NCBI RefSeq assembly: GCF_900092025.1
Contig: NZ_FLTX01000003.1
Coordinates: 62,001-126,000, forward strand
DNA length: 64,000 nucleotides
Reading direction: 5' to 3'
Source: Xanthomonas bromi
GTDB taxonomy: Bacteria; Pseudomonadota; Gammaproteobacteria; Xanthomonadales; Xanthomonadaceae
The notes beneath the pieces were generated by a model. It worked only from the letters and a program-made list of their open reading frames with translations. It did no database searches and had not been told where the DNA came from. The position numbers and the translations under genes were made by a program. Below are positions 48,943-58,472 of the stretch, one piece after another (the first letter of the stretch is position 1; each line of letters begins with the position of its first letter).

Positions 48943-49899
48943 TCAGTCCTGTGGTGTATCGGCTGGCGGCGTTGCCGGCGCGGCAGCGTTCCCCGCATTG
49001 CCGCGGTTGCCGCGCGAACGCGGGCGCCCCTGACGCTCGCGTGGACGCCGCGGTGCGCGTGCGGCCGGTGGCGGCCCGGTCACTTCGCGTCCGGGCACCT
49101 GCACCACGCGCAACTCGTCGGTATCCAACTGCAAGGCGGTGAGCTTGCCGCCCCAGACCGCGCCGGTATCGATTGCATGTACGCCCTGAGTGATCGTCAG
49201 GCCCAGCGCAGACCAATGCCCACAGACGATCTTCAGATCGCGCTCGACCCGTCCCGGGACTTCGAACCACGGATACAGGCCCTGCGCCTGCGTCCCCGGC
49301 GTGCCCTTGTCGTCGGTGGCGATGCGCCCGCGCGGGGTGCAATAACGCATGCGGGTGAACAGATTGATGATCGCGCGGCTGCGGTCGTAGCCGCTCAGTC
49401 CCGGCGACCAGCCCGGCTGATCGCCGTACATGTTGCGCAACAGCTTGCGGTAGCCGCCGCCTTGCAGTTGCTGCTCGACCTCGCGCGCATGCTTCTCGGC
49501 CATCTGCGTGGTCCACTTCGGGGCCAGCCCGGCGTGGATCATCATCCAGCCAAGCTCGCGGTCCACATGTGCCAGCTTCTGCATGCGTAGCCAGTCGAGC
49601 AGCGCGTCGCGGTCCTCGGCCAGCACGATGCGCAGCAGATCCGGGTTGACCTTGCGCTGTTCTTCCTCCGAACGCGCGCCGATCGCCAGCAGCGACAGAT
49701 CGTGATTGCCTAGCACCACCACGCTGTGCGCGCGCAACGAATGCACCAGACGTAGCGTTTCCAGCGATTGCCCGCCGCGGTTGACCAGATCGCCGCAAAA
49801 CCACAACGTGTCCTGCACAGGATCGAAATTGATTTTTTCCAGCAACCGCTGGGTGATGTCGTAGCATCCTTGCAGGTCGCCGATTGCCCAGACGCTCAT
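48943..49899 (-). CDS. apaH: Diadenosine tetraphosphatase
   Basis: This enzyme hydrolyses Ap4A symmetrically to two ADP. The 318-residue protein has the metallophosphatase motifs GDLQGCYD, GDLVNRGGQS and VVLGNHDLS. The C-terminal 45 or so residues (after VVQVPGREVT) form a low-complexity Pro/Ala/Arg extension absent from the E. coli enzyme. It is the last gene of the lptD-surA-pdxA-rsmA-apaG-apaH run. Confidence 0.95.
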   Translation of the reverse strand: MSVWAIGDLQGCYDITQRLLEKINFDPVQDTLWFCGDLVNRGGQSLETLRLVHSLRAHSVVVLGNHDLSLLAIGARSEEEQRKVNPDLLRIVLAEDRDALLDWLRMQKLAHVDRELGWMMIHAGLAPKWTTQMAEKHAREVEQQLQGGGYRKLLRNMYGDQPGWSPGLSGYDRSRAIINLFTRMRYCTPRGRIATDDKGTPGTQAQGLYPWFEVPGRVERDLKIVCGHWSALGLTITQGVHAIDTGAVWGGKLTALQLDTDELRVVQVPGREVTGPPPAARAPRRPRERQGRPRSRGNRGNAGNAAAPATPPADTPQD

Positions 49900-49927
49900 T
49901 GCGCGCGCTCCCTCAGTCCAGCATCCA

Positions 49928-50311
49928 TCAGTGCAGCGTCCTGGGTACGCTCAGCACGAAGGCGGCGATCGGCGCGGTGAATTCGGTGCCATCGTCGGCC
50001 ACCATGTCGTAGTGGCCTTGCATGTGTCCGTGCTCGGTCTCCAGCAGCACGCCGGAGGTGTAGTGGAAGGCCTCGCCTGGGCGCAACCAGGGCTGTTCGC
50101 CGACCACTCCTTCGCCATCCACCTGCTCGGTGCGGCCGTTGGCATCGGTGATCTGCCAATGGCGCGCGATCAGGCGCGCAGGCACGGCGCCCGCATTCTG
50201 GATGCGAATGCTGTAGGCGAAGGCATAGCGGCCTTCGTCCGGGGTGGATTGATGGGTGAGGAAGCGGGGCGATACCTCGACCTCGACCCGGTAGCGCGGA
50301 TCATCTTGCAT
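49928..50311 (-). CDS. apaG: ApaG-family protein
   Basis: The 127-residue protein has the ApaG fold line: [60 protein letters not shown] and [20 protein letters not shown]. Its function is not well defined, but it is co-conserved with apaH and rsmA, which flank it here. Confidence 0.95.
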   Translation of the reverse strand: MQDDPRYRVEVEVSPRFLTHQSTPDEGRYAFAYSIRIQNAGAVPARLIARHWQITDANGRTEQVDGEGVVGEQPWLRPGEAFHYTSGVLLETEHGHMQGHYDMVADDGTEFTAPIAAFVLSVPRTLH

Positions 50312-50334
50312 GGCGAAAGTCTAAATAAAACACT

Positions 50335-50350
50335 GTGGGAGCGGCGCTCA
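50335..50350. repeat. GTGGGAGCG repeat element
   Basis: This site reads GTGGGAGCGGCGCTC, a small hairpin (GGAGCG-type arms), overlapping the last bases of rsmA. It is one of several dispersed copies in the window. Confidence 0.35.
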
Positions 50351-51136
50351 AGCCAGCTCGACATTGGCCAGCCGGATGAAATCCGCGACCTCGAGTTGTT
50401 CGGCGCGTGCGTCCGGGCGTACCTGCGCAGCGTCGAAGTGGGCTGGTTCGCAAAGGGTGGACAAGGCGTTGCGCAAGGTCTTGCGGCGCTGCCCGAACCC
50501 GGCGCGCACCACATCGGCGAAGCGGCGGCGGTCCTTGATCATGACCGTGGCCGGATCGCGCGGCACCAGCCGCACCACTGCCGAATCCACCTTCGGCGGC
50601 GGCCGGAACGCGCCCGGCGGCACCACGAACAAGGCGGTGACCTCGCAGTACGCCTGCAGCATCACGCTCAGCCGTCCGTACACCTTGCTGCCGGGGCCGG
50701 AGGCCATGCGGTCGACCACTTCCTTTTGCAGCATGAAGTGCATGTCGGCCACGGCGGCGGCGTGGTCCAGCGCATGGAACAGGATCGGCGAGGAGATGTT
50801 GTAGGGCAGGTTACCGACCAGGCGGATCGGCGTGCCACCGGCCAGCGTAGTGAAATCCACGCTGAGCACGTCGCGGTGGATGATGCGCAGTTCGCCGATC
50901 GGCGCGGCGGCCTCGGTCAACGGTGCGATCAGGTCGCGGTCGAACTCGATAACAGTCAGCGCGCCATGTTTGCGCAACAGCGGGAAGGTGATCGCGCCCT
51001 GGCCCGGGCCGATCTCGACCAGATGCTGGCCGGCGCGCGGGTCCACCGCCTGCACGATGCGGTCGATGTAATACCGGTCGGCAAGAAAGTGCTGGCCAAG
51101 CGACTTCTTGGCCGGTGCGCTGAAAGAAGAATTCAT
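50348..51136 (-). CDS. rsmA: 16S rRNA dimethyladenosine transferase (KsgA)
   Basis: This enzyme dimethylates two adjacent adenosines near the 3' end of 16S rRNA during 30S assembly. The 262-residue protein has KKSLGQHFLADRYYIDRIVQ, the SAM motif VEIGPGQGAITFPLL, the acidic VIEFDRDL and the catalytic NLPYNISSPILF. The gene lies between pdxA and apaG as in many gammaproteobacteria. A GTGGGAGCG repeat sits just after its stop. Confidence 0.97.
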   Translation of the reverse strand: MNSSFSAPAKKSLGQHFLADRYYIDRIVQAVDPRAGQHLVEIGPGQGAITFPLLRKHGALTVIEFDRDLIAPLTEAAAPIGELRIIHRDVLSVDFTTLAGGTPIRLVGNLPYNISSPILFHALDHAAAVADMHFMLQKEVVDRMASGPGSKVYGRLSVMLQAYCEVTALFVVPPGAFRPPPKVDSAVVRLVPRDPATVMIKDRRRFADVVRAGFGQRRKTLRNALSTLCEPAHFDAAQVRPDARAEQLEVADFIRLANVELA

Positions 51137-51249
51137 CCGCGCAGTTTAACGGAGGTAGCGCCTGCACGCGGCGCCGTTTACGCGGGTAGTGGCCTGGGAA
51201 AGGCAGCGTGCACGATGCCGCACGCCCGCAACGGGCGTATACACGTGGT

Positions 51250-52221
51250 TTAGCGGCGTGCCGCCAATCGCGCGCACAACGCTGTGGCCGCCATCAGGCT
51301 GGAAGGATCTGCGATTCCGCGGCCGGCCAGTTCCAGCGCGGTGCCGTGATCCACCGCCACCCGCGGGTAGGGCAGGCCCAGGGTGATGTTCACCGCCTGC
51401 TCGAAGCCGCTGTACTTGAGCACCGGCAGGCCTTGATCGTGGTACATCGCCACTACCGCATCGAAACCGCTCAGTTTTTGCGGCAAAAACGCGGTGTCCG
51501 CCGGTAGCGGGCCGATGAGCTGCATGCCCTCGCCGCGCAGTTGCTCCAGTACCGGAATGACGAGATCCAGTTCCTCGCGGCCCAGGTGACCGTCTTCGCC
51601 GGCATGCGGGTTGAGTCCGAGCACGGCGATGCGCGGGAACTCCAGGCCGAAGTCACGCTGCATGCCTGCATGGGTGATGCGCAGGCACTGCAGCAGGGCA
51701 GCGGGGGTGATCGCATCGGCCACTGCCCGCAGCGGCAGGTGGGTTGTCACCAGCGCGACGCGCACGATGCTGTTGGCGAGCATCATCACCACCGGGCAGC
51801 CGGCCTGTTCGGCCAGCAGTTCGGTGGTACCGGTGTAGGGAATGCCGCCGGCGTTGATCACTGCCTTGTGAACCGGACCGGTGACGATTCCTTGGAGGCG
51901 GCCGGCGAGGCAATCGCCCGCGGCCTCGCGCAGGCCGGCAATCACCGCCGCTGCGTTGGCGGGGTCGGGCGTGCCAAAGCGTGTCGCCACGGTTTGGCGA
52001 ATGGGATGCAGCGGCAAATCGCCAGGCGCGCGCGCCGGCTGGTCGGGATCGAGCAGGCGCACAGACAACGACAGCGCCTGTGCGGCGCTGTACAGGGTAT
52101 CCGGGTCGGCGTAGGCGATCAGATGCGCGTCCGTGCGCACCCCCTGGGCGAGCCGGACGCAGAGCTCCGGCCCGATTCCGGCCGGCTCGCCTGGCACCAG
52201 CGCGAGCGACGGGACCATCAT
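51250..52221 (-). CDS. pdxA: 4-hydroxythreonine-4-phosphate dehydrogenase
   Basis: This enzyme of pyridoxal phosphate synthesis has 323 residues from ATG 52221 (MMVPSLALVPGEPAGIGPEL). The metal ligands expected from E. coli PdxA are present in TTHLPLRA, GLNPHAGEDG and AMYHDQGLP. The motif that usually reads GHTE is GTTE here (GIPYTGTTELLAEQ), a His-to-Thr change near the substrate site. It follows surA by 19 bases. Confidence 0.95.
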   Translation of the reverse strand: MMVPSLALVPGEPAGIGPELCVRLAQGVRTDAHLIAYADPDTLYSAAQALSLSVRLLDPDQPARAPGDLPLHPIRQTVATRFGTPDPANAAAVIAGLREAAGDCLAGRLQGIVTGPVHKAVINAGGIPYTGTTELLAEQAGCPVVMMLANSIVRVALVTTHLPLRAVADAITPAALLQCLRITHAGMQRDFGLEFPRIAVLGLNPHAGEDGHLGREELDLVIPVLEQLRGEGMQLIGPLPADTAFLPQKLSGFDAVVAMYHDQGLPVLKYSGFEQAVNITLGLPYPRVAVDHGTALELAGRGIADPSSLMAATALCARLAARR

Positions 52222-52240
52222 GCTATCCGGGTGCCCGGAC

Positions 52241-53632
52241 TCAGCGGGTTGGCTTTGCCGGCGGGGGCGTAGGCGCTGCAGGGTCCGCCGACTTGACCGG
52301 AGCGGCAGTGGCCTTGTCATCGGCACGGTCGCCGGTGCGGTAGCTCACGTACGCTTCGCCACGCAGTTCCTGCAGATAGCGGTTGTACTCTTCTTCCAGC
52401 TTGCGGCGACCGATCGTTTCACGGATCTGCGCGCGCTGATTTTCTGCGCTGACGTCGGTCTGACGGCTGCCGACGCGCTGCACGATGTGCCAGCCCGCCT
52501 GGGTACGGAACGGCTCGGACACCGCACCGTCTGCCAAGCCTTCGACCTGCTTGCCGAAGTCCGGGCCGAACGCGTCGGCCGGGAACCAGCCCAGATCGCC
52601 GCCTTGGGCGCGGCTATTGGTGTCCTCGGAGGACTCCTTGGCCGTTGCCTGGAAATCGGCGCCACCGACGATGCGCGCGCGAATCGTATCGATCTTGGCC
52701 TTGGCCTGCGCCTCGGTCTGGTTGTCGCCGACCCGCACCAGGATGTGGCGTGCGTTGTACTCGGTGACCATCTTCTTGTCGCCGCCGGCATTGGCGTCGC
52801 GCATTTCCACCAGCTTGAGCAACTGGAAGCCGCTCGGTCCACGCAGCGGCCCGGCCACTTGGCCAGGCTTCATATCGCGGATCAACTGGGCGAACGCATT
52901 GGGAATTTCATCCAGGCTACGCCAGCCCAGATCGCCGCCTTCCAGTGCATTGGGGCTATCCGAATAACGCACCGCCGCTGCCGAAAAATCCAGCTCGCCC
53001 TTGTCGATCAAGGCCTTGACGCCATCGACCTTCTTCTGGCCCGTGGCGATCTGCTCGGCGGTCGCGCCTTCCGGCAAGCCAACCAGAATGTGCGCCAGGT
53101 GATACTGGCTACCGGTGGCGACCTGCTGGGCCAGCGCGGTATCCACTTCGCCTTCGCTCACGCTGATGCGGCTCTGCGCAAAGCTCTGGCGCAGGCGCTG
53201 CACGATGATTTCGTCGCGCACCGAAGCGCGGAAATCCGCGTAGCCCATGCCGTCGGCAGCCAGCTTCTGGCGCAAGCCATCCACGGTAGTGCCGTTCTGC
53301 TGGGCGATGCTGGCGATGGCGCGGTTGAGTTCCTCGTCGCTGACGCGGATGCCGCTGCCGTCGGCGCGGCCGACCTGCAACTTGACCAGCACCAAACGCT
53401 CAAGCACCTGGCGCTGCAGCACATCGTCCGGCGGCAGCTGACTTTCGCGGCCCGCGTACTGCGACTTGACGCTGCGGACGGCACGATCCAGCTCGCTCTG
53501 CAGCACAACGTCTTCGTCGACGATGGCAGCGATGCGATCCAGCGGCTGGGATTGCTGTGCCGAGGCCAACGGCGAGACCGTGCTGGTGATAGCCAGCAAC
53601 GAGGCAAGAACAACAGAGAAAGGCTTGGTCAT
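52241..53632 (-). CDS. surA: Periplasmic chaperone/peptidyl-prolyl isomerase SurA
   Basis: This protein escorts outer-membrane proteins, including LptD, through the periplasm. The 463-residue protein has a signal peptide ending about residue 25 (SPLASAQQ), an N-terminal SurA domain (LDRIAAIVDEDVVLQSELDR) and two parvulin domains (YHLAHILVGLPEG with GGDLGWRS, and ARHILVRVGDN with GGDLGWFP). A proline-rich tail closes it. Its start overlaps the lptD stop by 4 bases. Confidence 0.96.
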   Translation of the reverse strand: MTKPFSVVLASLLAITSTVSPLASAQQSQPLDRIAAIVDEDVVLQSELDRAVRSVKSQYAGRESQLPPDDVLQRQVLERLVLVKLQVGRADGSGIRVSDEELNRAIASIAQQNGTTVDGLRQKLAADGMGYADFRASVRDEIIVQRLRQSFAQSRISVSEGEVDTALAQQVATGSQYHLAHILVGLPEGATAEQIATGQKKVDGVKALIDKGELDFSAAAVRYSDSPNALEGGDLGWRSLDEIPNAFAQLIRDMKPGQVAGPLRGPSGFQLLKLVEMRDANAGGDKKMVTEYNARHILVRVGDNQTEAQAKAKIDTIRARIVGGADFQATAKESSEDTNSRAQGGDLGWFPADAFGPDFGKQVEGLADGAVSEPFRTQAGWHIVQRVGSRQTDVSAENQRAQIRETIGRRKLEEEYNRYLQELRGEAYVSYRTGDRADDKATAAPVKSADPAAPTPPPAKPTR

Positions 53633-56073
53633 GGAATCAGGTTCGGATCGTAATCGTCCGGATTGGTCGTGGTGTTGCTGGGCGGGACCAAGTAGAGGTC
53701 GTCGCGGTAATAGCCGAGAATAGCACGGCGCAAAGTGCGGTCCGTGTTCTGACCGAACGAACTCAAGCCCTTGAGCACGAACTCGAACTGGATGGAGTTG
53801 TCCATCTCGCCGTCGCGGTTGCGCACGAAGCGCCGAACCAGCCCACGCACTGCGAGGCAGCAGCTATCCCATTGCACGCCACCGATGATTTCCAGGGGCT
53901 TGCGGTCCAGCAGCGAATAGTAATATCGGCCGACCGCGCTCCAGCTGGGGCTGATCGGGTACAGGAAGGAGAAATCGGCCTGCTTGAGCTGGTCGCTGTT
54001 GTCGATGAGGTTGCGACGATAGCGATACGCCAGGTTGATGATGCCGTCGTTGTTCAGCAGGTAGCGCGTGCGCAGGCTGGCCAGATCTTCCTTGCGCGAG
54101 TTCGGGTTCCACTGGTAAGTGGCACCCATCGACCAGCGGTCGTTGATCATGTAGTTGGCGTCGGCCACCCAGGCGGACTTGCCCTGGTCGATCTGCTGCT
54201 CGCTACCGGCAGCCGCAGTGTTGATGGTGACCAACGAGTCGCTGAAATACAGGATCTGCCCGGCACTAAGCGAGAGCTTCTCGCGGCCATCGTCCTGGCG
54301 CAGCCAGCGCGAGGTCACCGCCAGGGTCAACTGGTTGGCATCGTTCTGGCGGTCGGCACCGGTGTAGCGGGTGTCGCGGAACAGCTGCCCGTAGCTGAAG
54401 GTGAACGGACGGGTGTCGAAGACCGGCAGATCGTCCTGGTCGCGATACGGCACGTACAGGTAGTACATGCGCGGCTCCAACGTATTGAGATAGTTGGTGC
54501 CGAACAGAGATGTCTCGCGATCAAAATACAGGCCGGCGTCTACGGACGCGATCGGCAAGCTACGCGTGGGCGTGCGGTTGCCGGTCAGCGGTGCGGTATT
54601 GGCCAGCGTGGAATCCAACTGGTACGCGGTATAGCGCCATGCCACGGTAGGCGTCACAAACCACGCAGCACCCGACAGCGGCATCGAAATATATGGTTTG
54701 ACGTCCAGGCGCGCGCCGCTGCCGTATTCCTTGTTGCGGATATTGGTGCGGACGTACTCGTCTTTATCGTCGCGGTTGTTTGTTTCGCCTGGAGCGCCGG
54801 GGCTCGGAGGCTGGACGAAGTAGGAGTCGTCATGGGTGAAACGCACGGCTTCGGCGTAGACGCCCGCCTCGAAAATGCCCAGCGGCTTTTCCCAGGTGAA
54901 ATACGCGCGCGGCTGCCGGTTGTACGGAAGGGCTTTCTCGTCCAGCGTGTAGTCGGTGAGCTGCCAACGGTCGGCCATCAAGCCTGCGGTCCAGGTCTCG
55001 CCGGTGCCGTAGATGCCGACAGTGCTCTGCAAGGCTGAGGCCGAGCCCATGCCGTTCAGGCGGCTGGTGAAGTCCTCAACGTAGCGCGTGTCGCTGACCC
55101 ACGAAACACTGCTGCGCGCCTGCCAGTATTTATTGACGTTGTGGAAGCCGCTATAGAAGACGCTGCCACGGTCCTTGTCGCGCAACTTGTCGTTGGGCAG
55201 GTAATTGCCGGTGATTTCGCCGCGACCGCCGTCGTACAGGTAACGGAACTCGGTACCGAACATGAAACCGCGCTTGCTCATGTAGCGCGGCAGCAAGGTG
55301 GCGTCGTAATTCGGTGCCAGATTCAGGTAGATCGGTTGCAGATAGTCGAAGCCATTGCGCCCGGATAGGCCGAATTGTGGAAACAGCAAGCCGGTCTGGC
55401 GGCGGTCGTCTATCGGGAACTTGAACCACGGGAAGTACAGCACCGGCACCTTGCCGATCTGCAACACCGCGTTACGCGCGGTGCCGAAACCCTCTTCGTT
55501 GTCGACGTCGATCTCGGGCGCGCGGACGCGCCAGATCGGCTGCGACGGGTCGCAGGTGGTGTACGTCGAACGGTGCATCTGCCCGACCTGACCCTGTAAG
55601 TCCACCGATTCGGCGGCGCCATTGCCGCGGCGCTCCACCAACTGGTACTGGATGTTGGTGACCTTGTGGGTGTCGGTGTCCTGATTGCCTTCGGCGCGGT
55701 CGGCGACCATGCGGAAGGAGGTGTCCTGGTAACGGACATTGCCCTCGGCGATGTAGTTGCCGGTTTCGGTGTCCATGCGCAGGTTGTCCGCGCCCAGGAA
55801 CTGGTCGCCGCGCTTCAGCGCAACATTGCCCTGATATTGCGGGGTAGTGCTGGTGCCGGAGAGCTGGTCGCCCTGGATGTCGGTCGGCAACCGCTGGCGC
55901 ATCTCGGCCGCCTTGGCGTCGGCGGCGGGGGCGCCGTCGAAGCCGGGTAGCGGGTCTACGGCCGGGCACAGTCCCCAGTTCAACGGCTTGTCGGCAGCCA
56001 TGGCCGGAAGGCAGATGGCGATGCTCAAAGGCAGGGGCAGCAGGCGGAGAGCTCGGCGCACGCGGGGGGTCAA
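53629..56073 (-). CDS. lptD: LPS-assembly outer-membrane protein LptD
   Basis: This protein inserts lipopolysaccharide into the outer leaflet. The 814-residue protein has a signal peptide (ICLPAMAADK), an N-terminal OstA jellyroll (GDQLSGTSTTPQYQGNVALK, GNYIAEGNVRYQD) and a large C-terminal barrel. Cysteines at about 36, in TTCDPSQP and in the adjacent pair DSCCLAVRG match the four that form the essential interdomain disulfides. It heads the operon whose next gene is its chaperone, surA. Confidence 0.96.
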   Translation of the reverse strand: MTPRVRRALRLLPLPLSIAICLPAMAADKPLNWGLCPAVDPLPGFDGAPAADAKAAEMRQRLPTDIQGDQLSGTSTTPQYQGNVALKRGDQFLGADNLRMDTETGNYIAEGNVRYQDTSFRMVADRAEGNQDTDTHKVTNIQYQLVERRGNGAAESVDLQGQVGQMHRSTYTTCDPSQPIWRVRAPEIDVDNEEGFGTARNAVLQIGKVPVLYFPWFKFPIDDRRQTGLLFPQFGLSGRNGFDYLQPIYLNLAPNYDATLLPRYMSKRGFMFGTEFRYLYDGGRGEITGNYLPNDKLRDKDRGSVFYSGFHNVNKYWQARSSVSWVSDTRYVEDFTSRLNGMGSASALQSTVGIYGTGETWTAGLMADRWQLTDYTLDEKALPYNRQPRAYFTWEKPLGIFEAGVYAEAVRFTHDDSYFVQPPSPGAPGETNNRDDKDEYVRTNIRNKEYGSGARLDVKPYISMPLSGAAWFVTPTVAWRYTAYQLDSTLANTAPLTGNRTPTRSLPIASVDAGLYFDRETSLFGTNYLNTLEPRMYYLYVPYRDQDDLPVFDTRPFTFSYGQLFRDTRYTGADRQNDANQLTLAVTSRWLRQDDGREKLSLSAGQILYFSDSLVTINTAAAGSEQQIDQGKSAWVADANYMINDRWSMGATYQWNPNSRKEDLASLRTRYLLNNDGIINLAYRYRRNLIDNSDQLKQADFSFLYPISPSWSAVGRYYYSLLDRKPLEIIGGVQWDSCCLAVRGLVRRFVRNRDGEMDNSIQFEFVLKGLSSFGQNTDRTLRRAILGYYRDDLYLVPPSNTTTNPDDYDPNLIP

Positions 56074-56189
56074 CCAATAAAATGACGACTAGCTTGCCGC
56101 ATACCCCGCATACGGGCAATGAAGAGTGTCGGCGTCGGGAGGGCGAGGTTCATCGCAATCAGCGGCGCGACTGTCGCCTCGGCCGGGAT

Positions 56190-57098
56190 TCAGCGCAGCG
56201 CCGCCACGTGCGCCACACTGCTTTCGCGCAGCGCCTGCAAGTCGTAGCCGCCTTCCAGTATCGACACCACGCGGCCGCGCGCATGGCGGTCGGCCAGGGT
56301 GCGGAGCGCGCCGGTCAGCCAGGCGAAATCGTGGTCGTCGAGCATCAGATCGGCCAGCGGATCGCGCAGATGCGCATCGAAGCCGGCGGAGATCAGGATC
56401 AACTGCGGGCGGAAGGCATCGACCAGCGGCAGCATCTCGTCTTCCCAGACATTGCGGAAGCGCAAGCCGTCGCTGCCCGGCGGCAGCAGCAAGTTGTGGA
56501 TGTTGCCGACGCCGCGCTCGTACACGCTGCCCGAGTGCGGATACAGCCCGGACTGGTGGGTGCTCAGGTACTGCACGGCCGGGTCGCGCTCGAAGATTGC
56601 CTGGGTGCCGTTGCCGTGGTGGACGTCGAAATCCACGATGGTGATGCGCTCCAGCCCATGCCGGTCGCGCGCGTGGGCGGCGGCCACGGCGATATTGTTG
56701 AACAGGCAGAACCCCATCGACACCTGCGCGGTGGCGTGGTGACCTGGCGGGCGCACTGCGCAGAAGGCGGTGCGGGTCTGGTCTTGCATCACTGCGTCCA
56801 CTGCGGCGATGCCGGCGCCTGCGGCGCGCAAGGCGGCCGCGCGCGAGGCCGGTACCATGCGCGTGTCCACGTCCAGCTGGCGATAGCCGTCGAAGGCGGT
56901 TTCCAGCACCCCGTCCACCTGCTCGCGCCCATGCACGCGGCACAGGTCGCCCAGCTTGGCCAACGGCGCTTCGCGCCAGCCCAGATCCGGGAATGCGGCG
57001 CGCAGGGCCTCGACCACCGCTTCCAGGCGGGCGGGGCTTTCCGGGTGCTCAGGGCCGGCGTCGTGACCGAGGCAGGCAGGATGGGTAAAGACCAACAT
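56190..57098 (-). CDS. Histone-deacetylase-superfamily (acetoin utilisation/acetylpolyamine type) hydrolase
   Basis: The 302-residue zinc hydrolase starts MLVFTHPACLGHDAGPEHPE. It carries the full catalytic set: RPPGHHA, IVDFDVHHGNGT (zinc Asp and His), SAGFDAH (second zinc Asp) and EGGYD (catalytic Tyr). Bacterial members deacetylate polyamines or proteins. It follows the cobalamin adenosyltransferase by 38 bases, but a shared role is not obvious. Confidence 0.93.
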   Translation of the reverse strand: MLVFTHPACLGHDAGPEHPESPARLEAVVEALRAAFPDLGWREAPLAKLGDLCRVHGREQVDGVLETAFDGYRQLDVDTRMVPASRAAALRAAGAGIAAVDAVMQDQTRTAFCAVRPPGHHATAQVSMGFCLFNNIAVAAAHARDRHGLERITIVDFDVHHGNGTQAIFERDPAVQYLSTHQSGLYPHSGSVYERGVGNIHNLLLPPGSDGLRFRNVWEDEMLPLVDAFRPQLILISAGFDAHLRDPLADLMLDDHDFAWLTGALRTLADRHARGRVVSILEGGYDLQALRESSVAHVAALR

Positions 57099-57136
57099 GG
57101 GGAAACTCTAGCCTCTCCGCCGACTCGGGCACCTGC

Positions 57137-57694
57137 TCAACTGCGCCGGCGGTCGTGCCGCCACAAGACTTCCTGCTGACCATCGGCACGCGCCAGCACG
57201 CGCGCCAACACGAACAGCAGGTCGGACAAGCGATTGAGATAGCCGATCGCCTCGCTGCGCACCGCTTCCTGGCGCGACAGCGCAACGGTCTCGCGCTCGG
57301 CCCGGCGCACGATGGTGCGGGCAAGATGACAGCGCGCGGCGGCTTCGCCACCGGCCGGCAGGATGAATTCCTTCAGCGCGGGCAGCGTGTCGTTGAAGGC
57401 ATCCAGCTGGCGCTCCAGCGCCTCGATGTCGGCCGCGTCGATGGCGGCGTGGCCAGGGATGCATAACTCGCCGCCCAGGTCGAACAACTGGTGCTGCACG
57501 GTGGTCAGCAGTGCGGCGACCGGCTCCGGCACGCCGGGCGCGGCCAGCAGCACGCCGATGGCCGAATTCGCTTCGTCCACGGTGCCATAGGCATTGACGC
57601 GCAGCGCATCCTTGCCGGTCCGGCTGCCGTCGCCCAGGCCGGTGCTGCCGTCGTCGCCGGTGCGGGTATAGATACGAGAGAGTCGGTTGCCCAT
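57137..57694 (-). CDS. Cob(I)alamin adenosyltransferase, PduO type
   Basis: This enzyme adds the adenosyl group of ATP to cob(I)alamin, making adenosylcobalamin. The 185-residue protein has the PduO-type N-terminal motif RIYTRTGDDGSTGLGDGSR and the C-terminal YLNRLSDLLFVLARV, with the arginine/glutamate helix RRAERE between them. It starts only 4 bases after the BtuM-like gene's stop and is surely co-transcribed with it, forming an uptake-and-activation pair for B12. Confidence 0.93.
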   Translation of the reverse strand: MGNRLSRIYTRTGDDGSTGLGDGSRTGKDALRVNAYGTVDEANSAIGVLLAAPGVPEPVAALLTTVQHQLFDLGGELCIPGHAAIDAADIEALERQLDAFNDTLPALKEFILPAGGEAAARCHLARTIVRRAERETVALSRQEAVRSEAIGYLNRLSDLLFVLARVLARADGQQEVLWRHDRRRS

Positions 57695-57698
57695 GGCC

Positions 57699-58277
57699 TT
57701 AGCCTGCGTGGGGCTGGTGGCGCGGTGCGGCCAGACGCTCGGCAGCCACCTGGATCGCCGCGGCGGCGGTCACGTAGAGCGCGGCGCTGCGCAGGTACGG
57801 ACCCAGCCAGTCGGTGTAATTCTTGAACCAGCCGGCTACGGTGGGTTCGACCACGCTGGCGCCGATCCAGTAGAAGCTGCCCTGGGCGATCAGCTGGCAC
57901 AGTGCCACGGCGATCAGCAGCGCCGGCAGCAGCCGGGCGAGCGCGCTCCACTGCGCGCCGTGGTAGTGCCGGCGCAGCCACACGCCACCGGCCCACAGCG
58001 CGAAGTACGCCGGGATCAGGCACCAGTACGCCGGCGATACGCAGTAGTGCTGCCAGAAGCTCAGGCTCTGCCGGGTGATCACCAGCCAGTCCACCGCCAC
58101 GGCCAGCAGCATCAGCAATGGAAATGCCAGCCTGGTGCGCGCCGCCAGATGAAATCCACCGATGAAGAACACCGCCCAGGACGCATCCGGAATCGGCGCG
58201 AAGTGATTGATCCGCGTGGCCGCCATCAACACGGCAAGCAGGCTCAGAATCAGGGTGTCGTGCGAGCGAGAAGTCAT
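57699..58277 (-). CDS. btuM: BtuM-like cobalamin transporter (DUF6580 family)
   Basis: The 192-residue membrane protein has about six hydrophobic segments, starting MTSRSHDTLILSLLAVLMAA. The family (DUF6580) resembles S-components of ECF vitamin transporters. A cysteine at 79 (FWQHYCVSPAYWC) lies where the solitary B12 transporter BtuM of Thiobacillus denitrificans has its cobalt-binding Cys80. The N-terminal ATRINHFAPIPDASW is also characteristic. Coupling to the adenosyltransferase supports cobalamin uptake. The name rests on this motif and context, not on an alignment. Confidence 0.68.
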   Translation of the reverse strand: MTSRSHDTLILSLLAVLMAATRINHFAPIPDASWAVFFIGGFHLAARTRLAFPLLMLLAVAVDWLVITRQSLSFWQHYCVSPAYWCLIPAYFALWAGGVWLRRHYHGAQWSALARLLPALLIAVALCQLIAQGSFYWIGASVVEPTVAGWFKNYTDWLGPYLRSAALYVTAAAAIQVAAERLAAPRHQPHAG

Positions 58278-58472
58278 GCGGAAAGGGGCCGGAGCACAGA
58301 TCCGGGAGTGTAGCGTGGAAGCGGCGCTGCTCGCGGCTTCGGTCAGCCTGCAAGGGGCGCTTGGATCGCTACCGTGCGTAGGAATCGGGCAGGGCGCAGG
58401 CGACAGCGGGCGCGGCAAGATGTCCCGCCCCCCGGCGGCAACACGCATGGAGCGAAGGCTTATCATGGGGGA

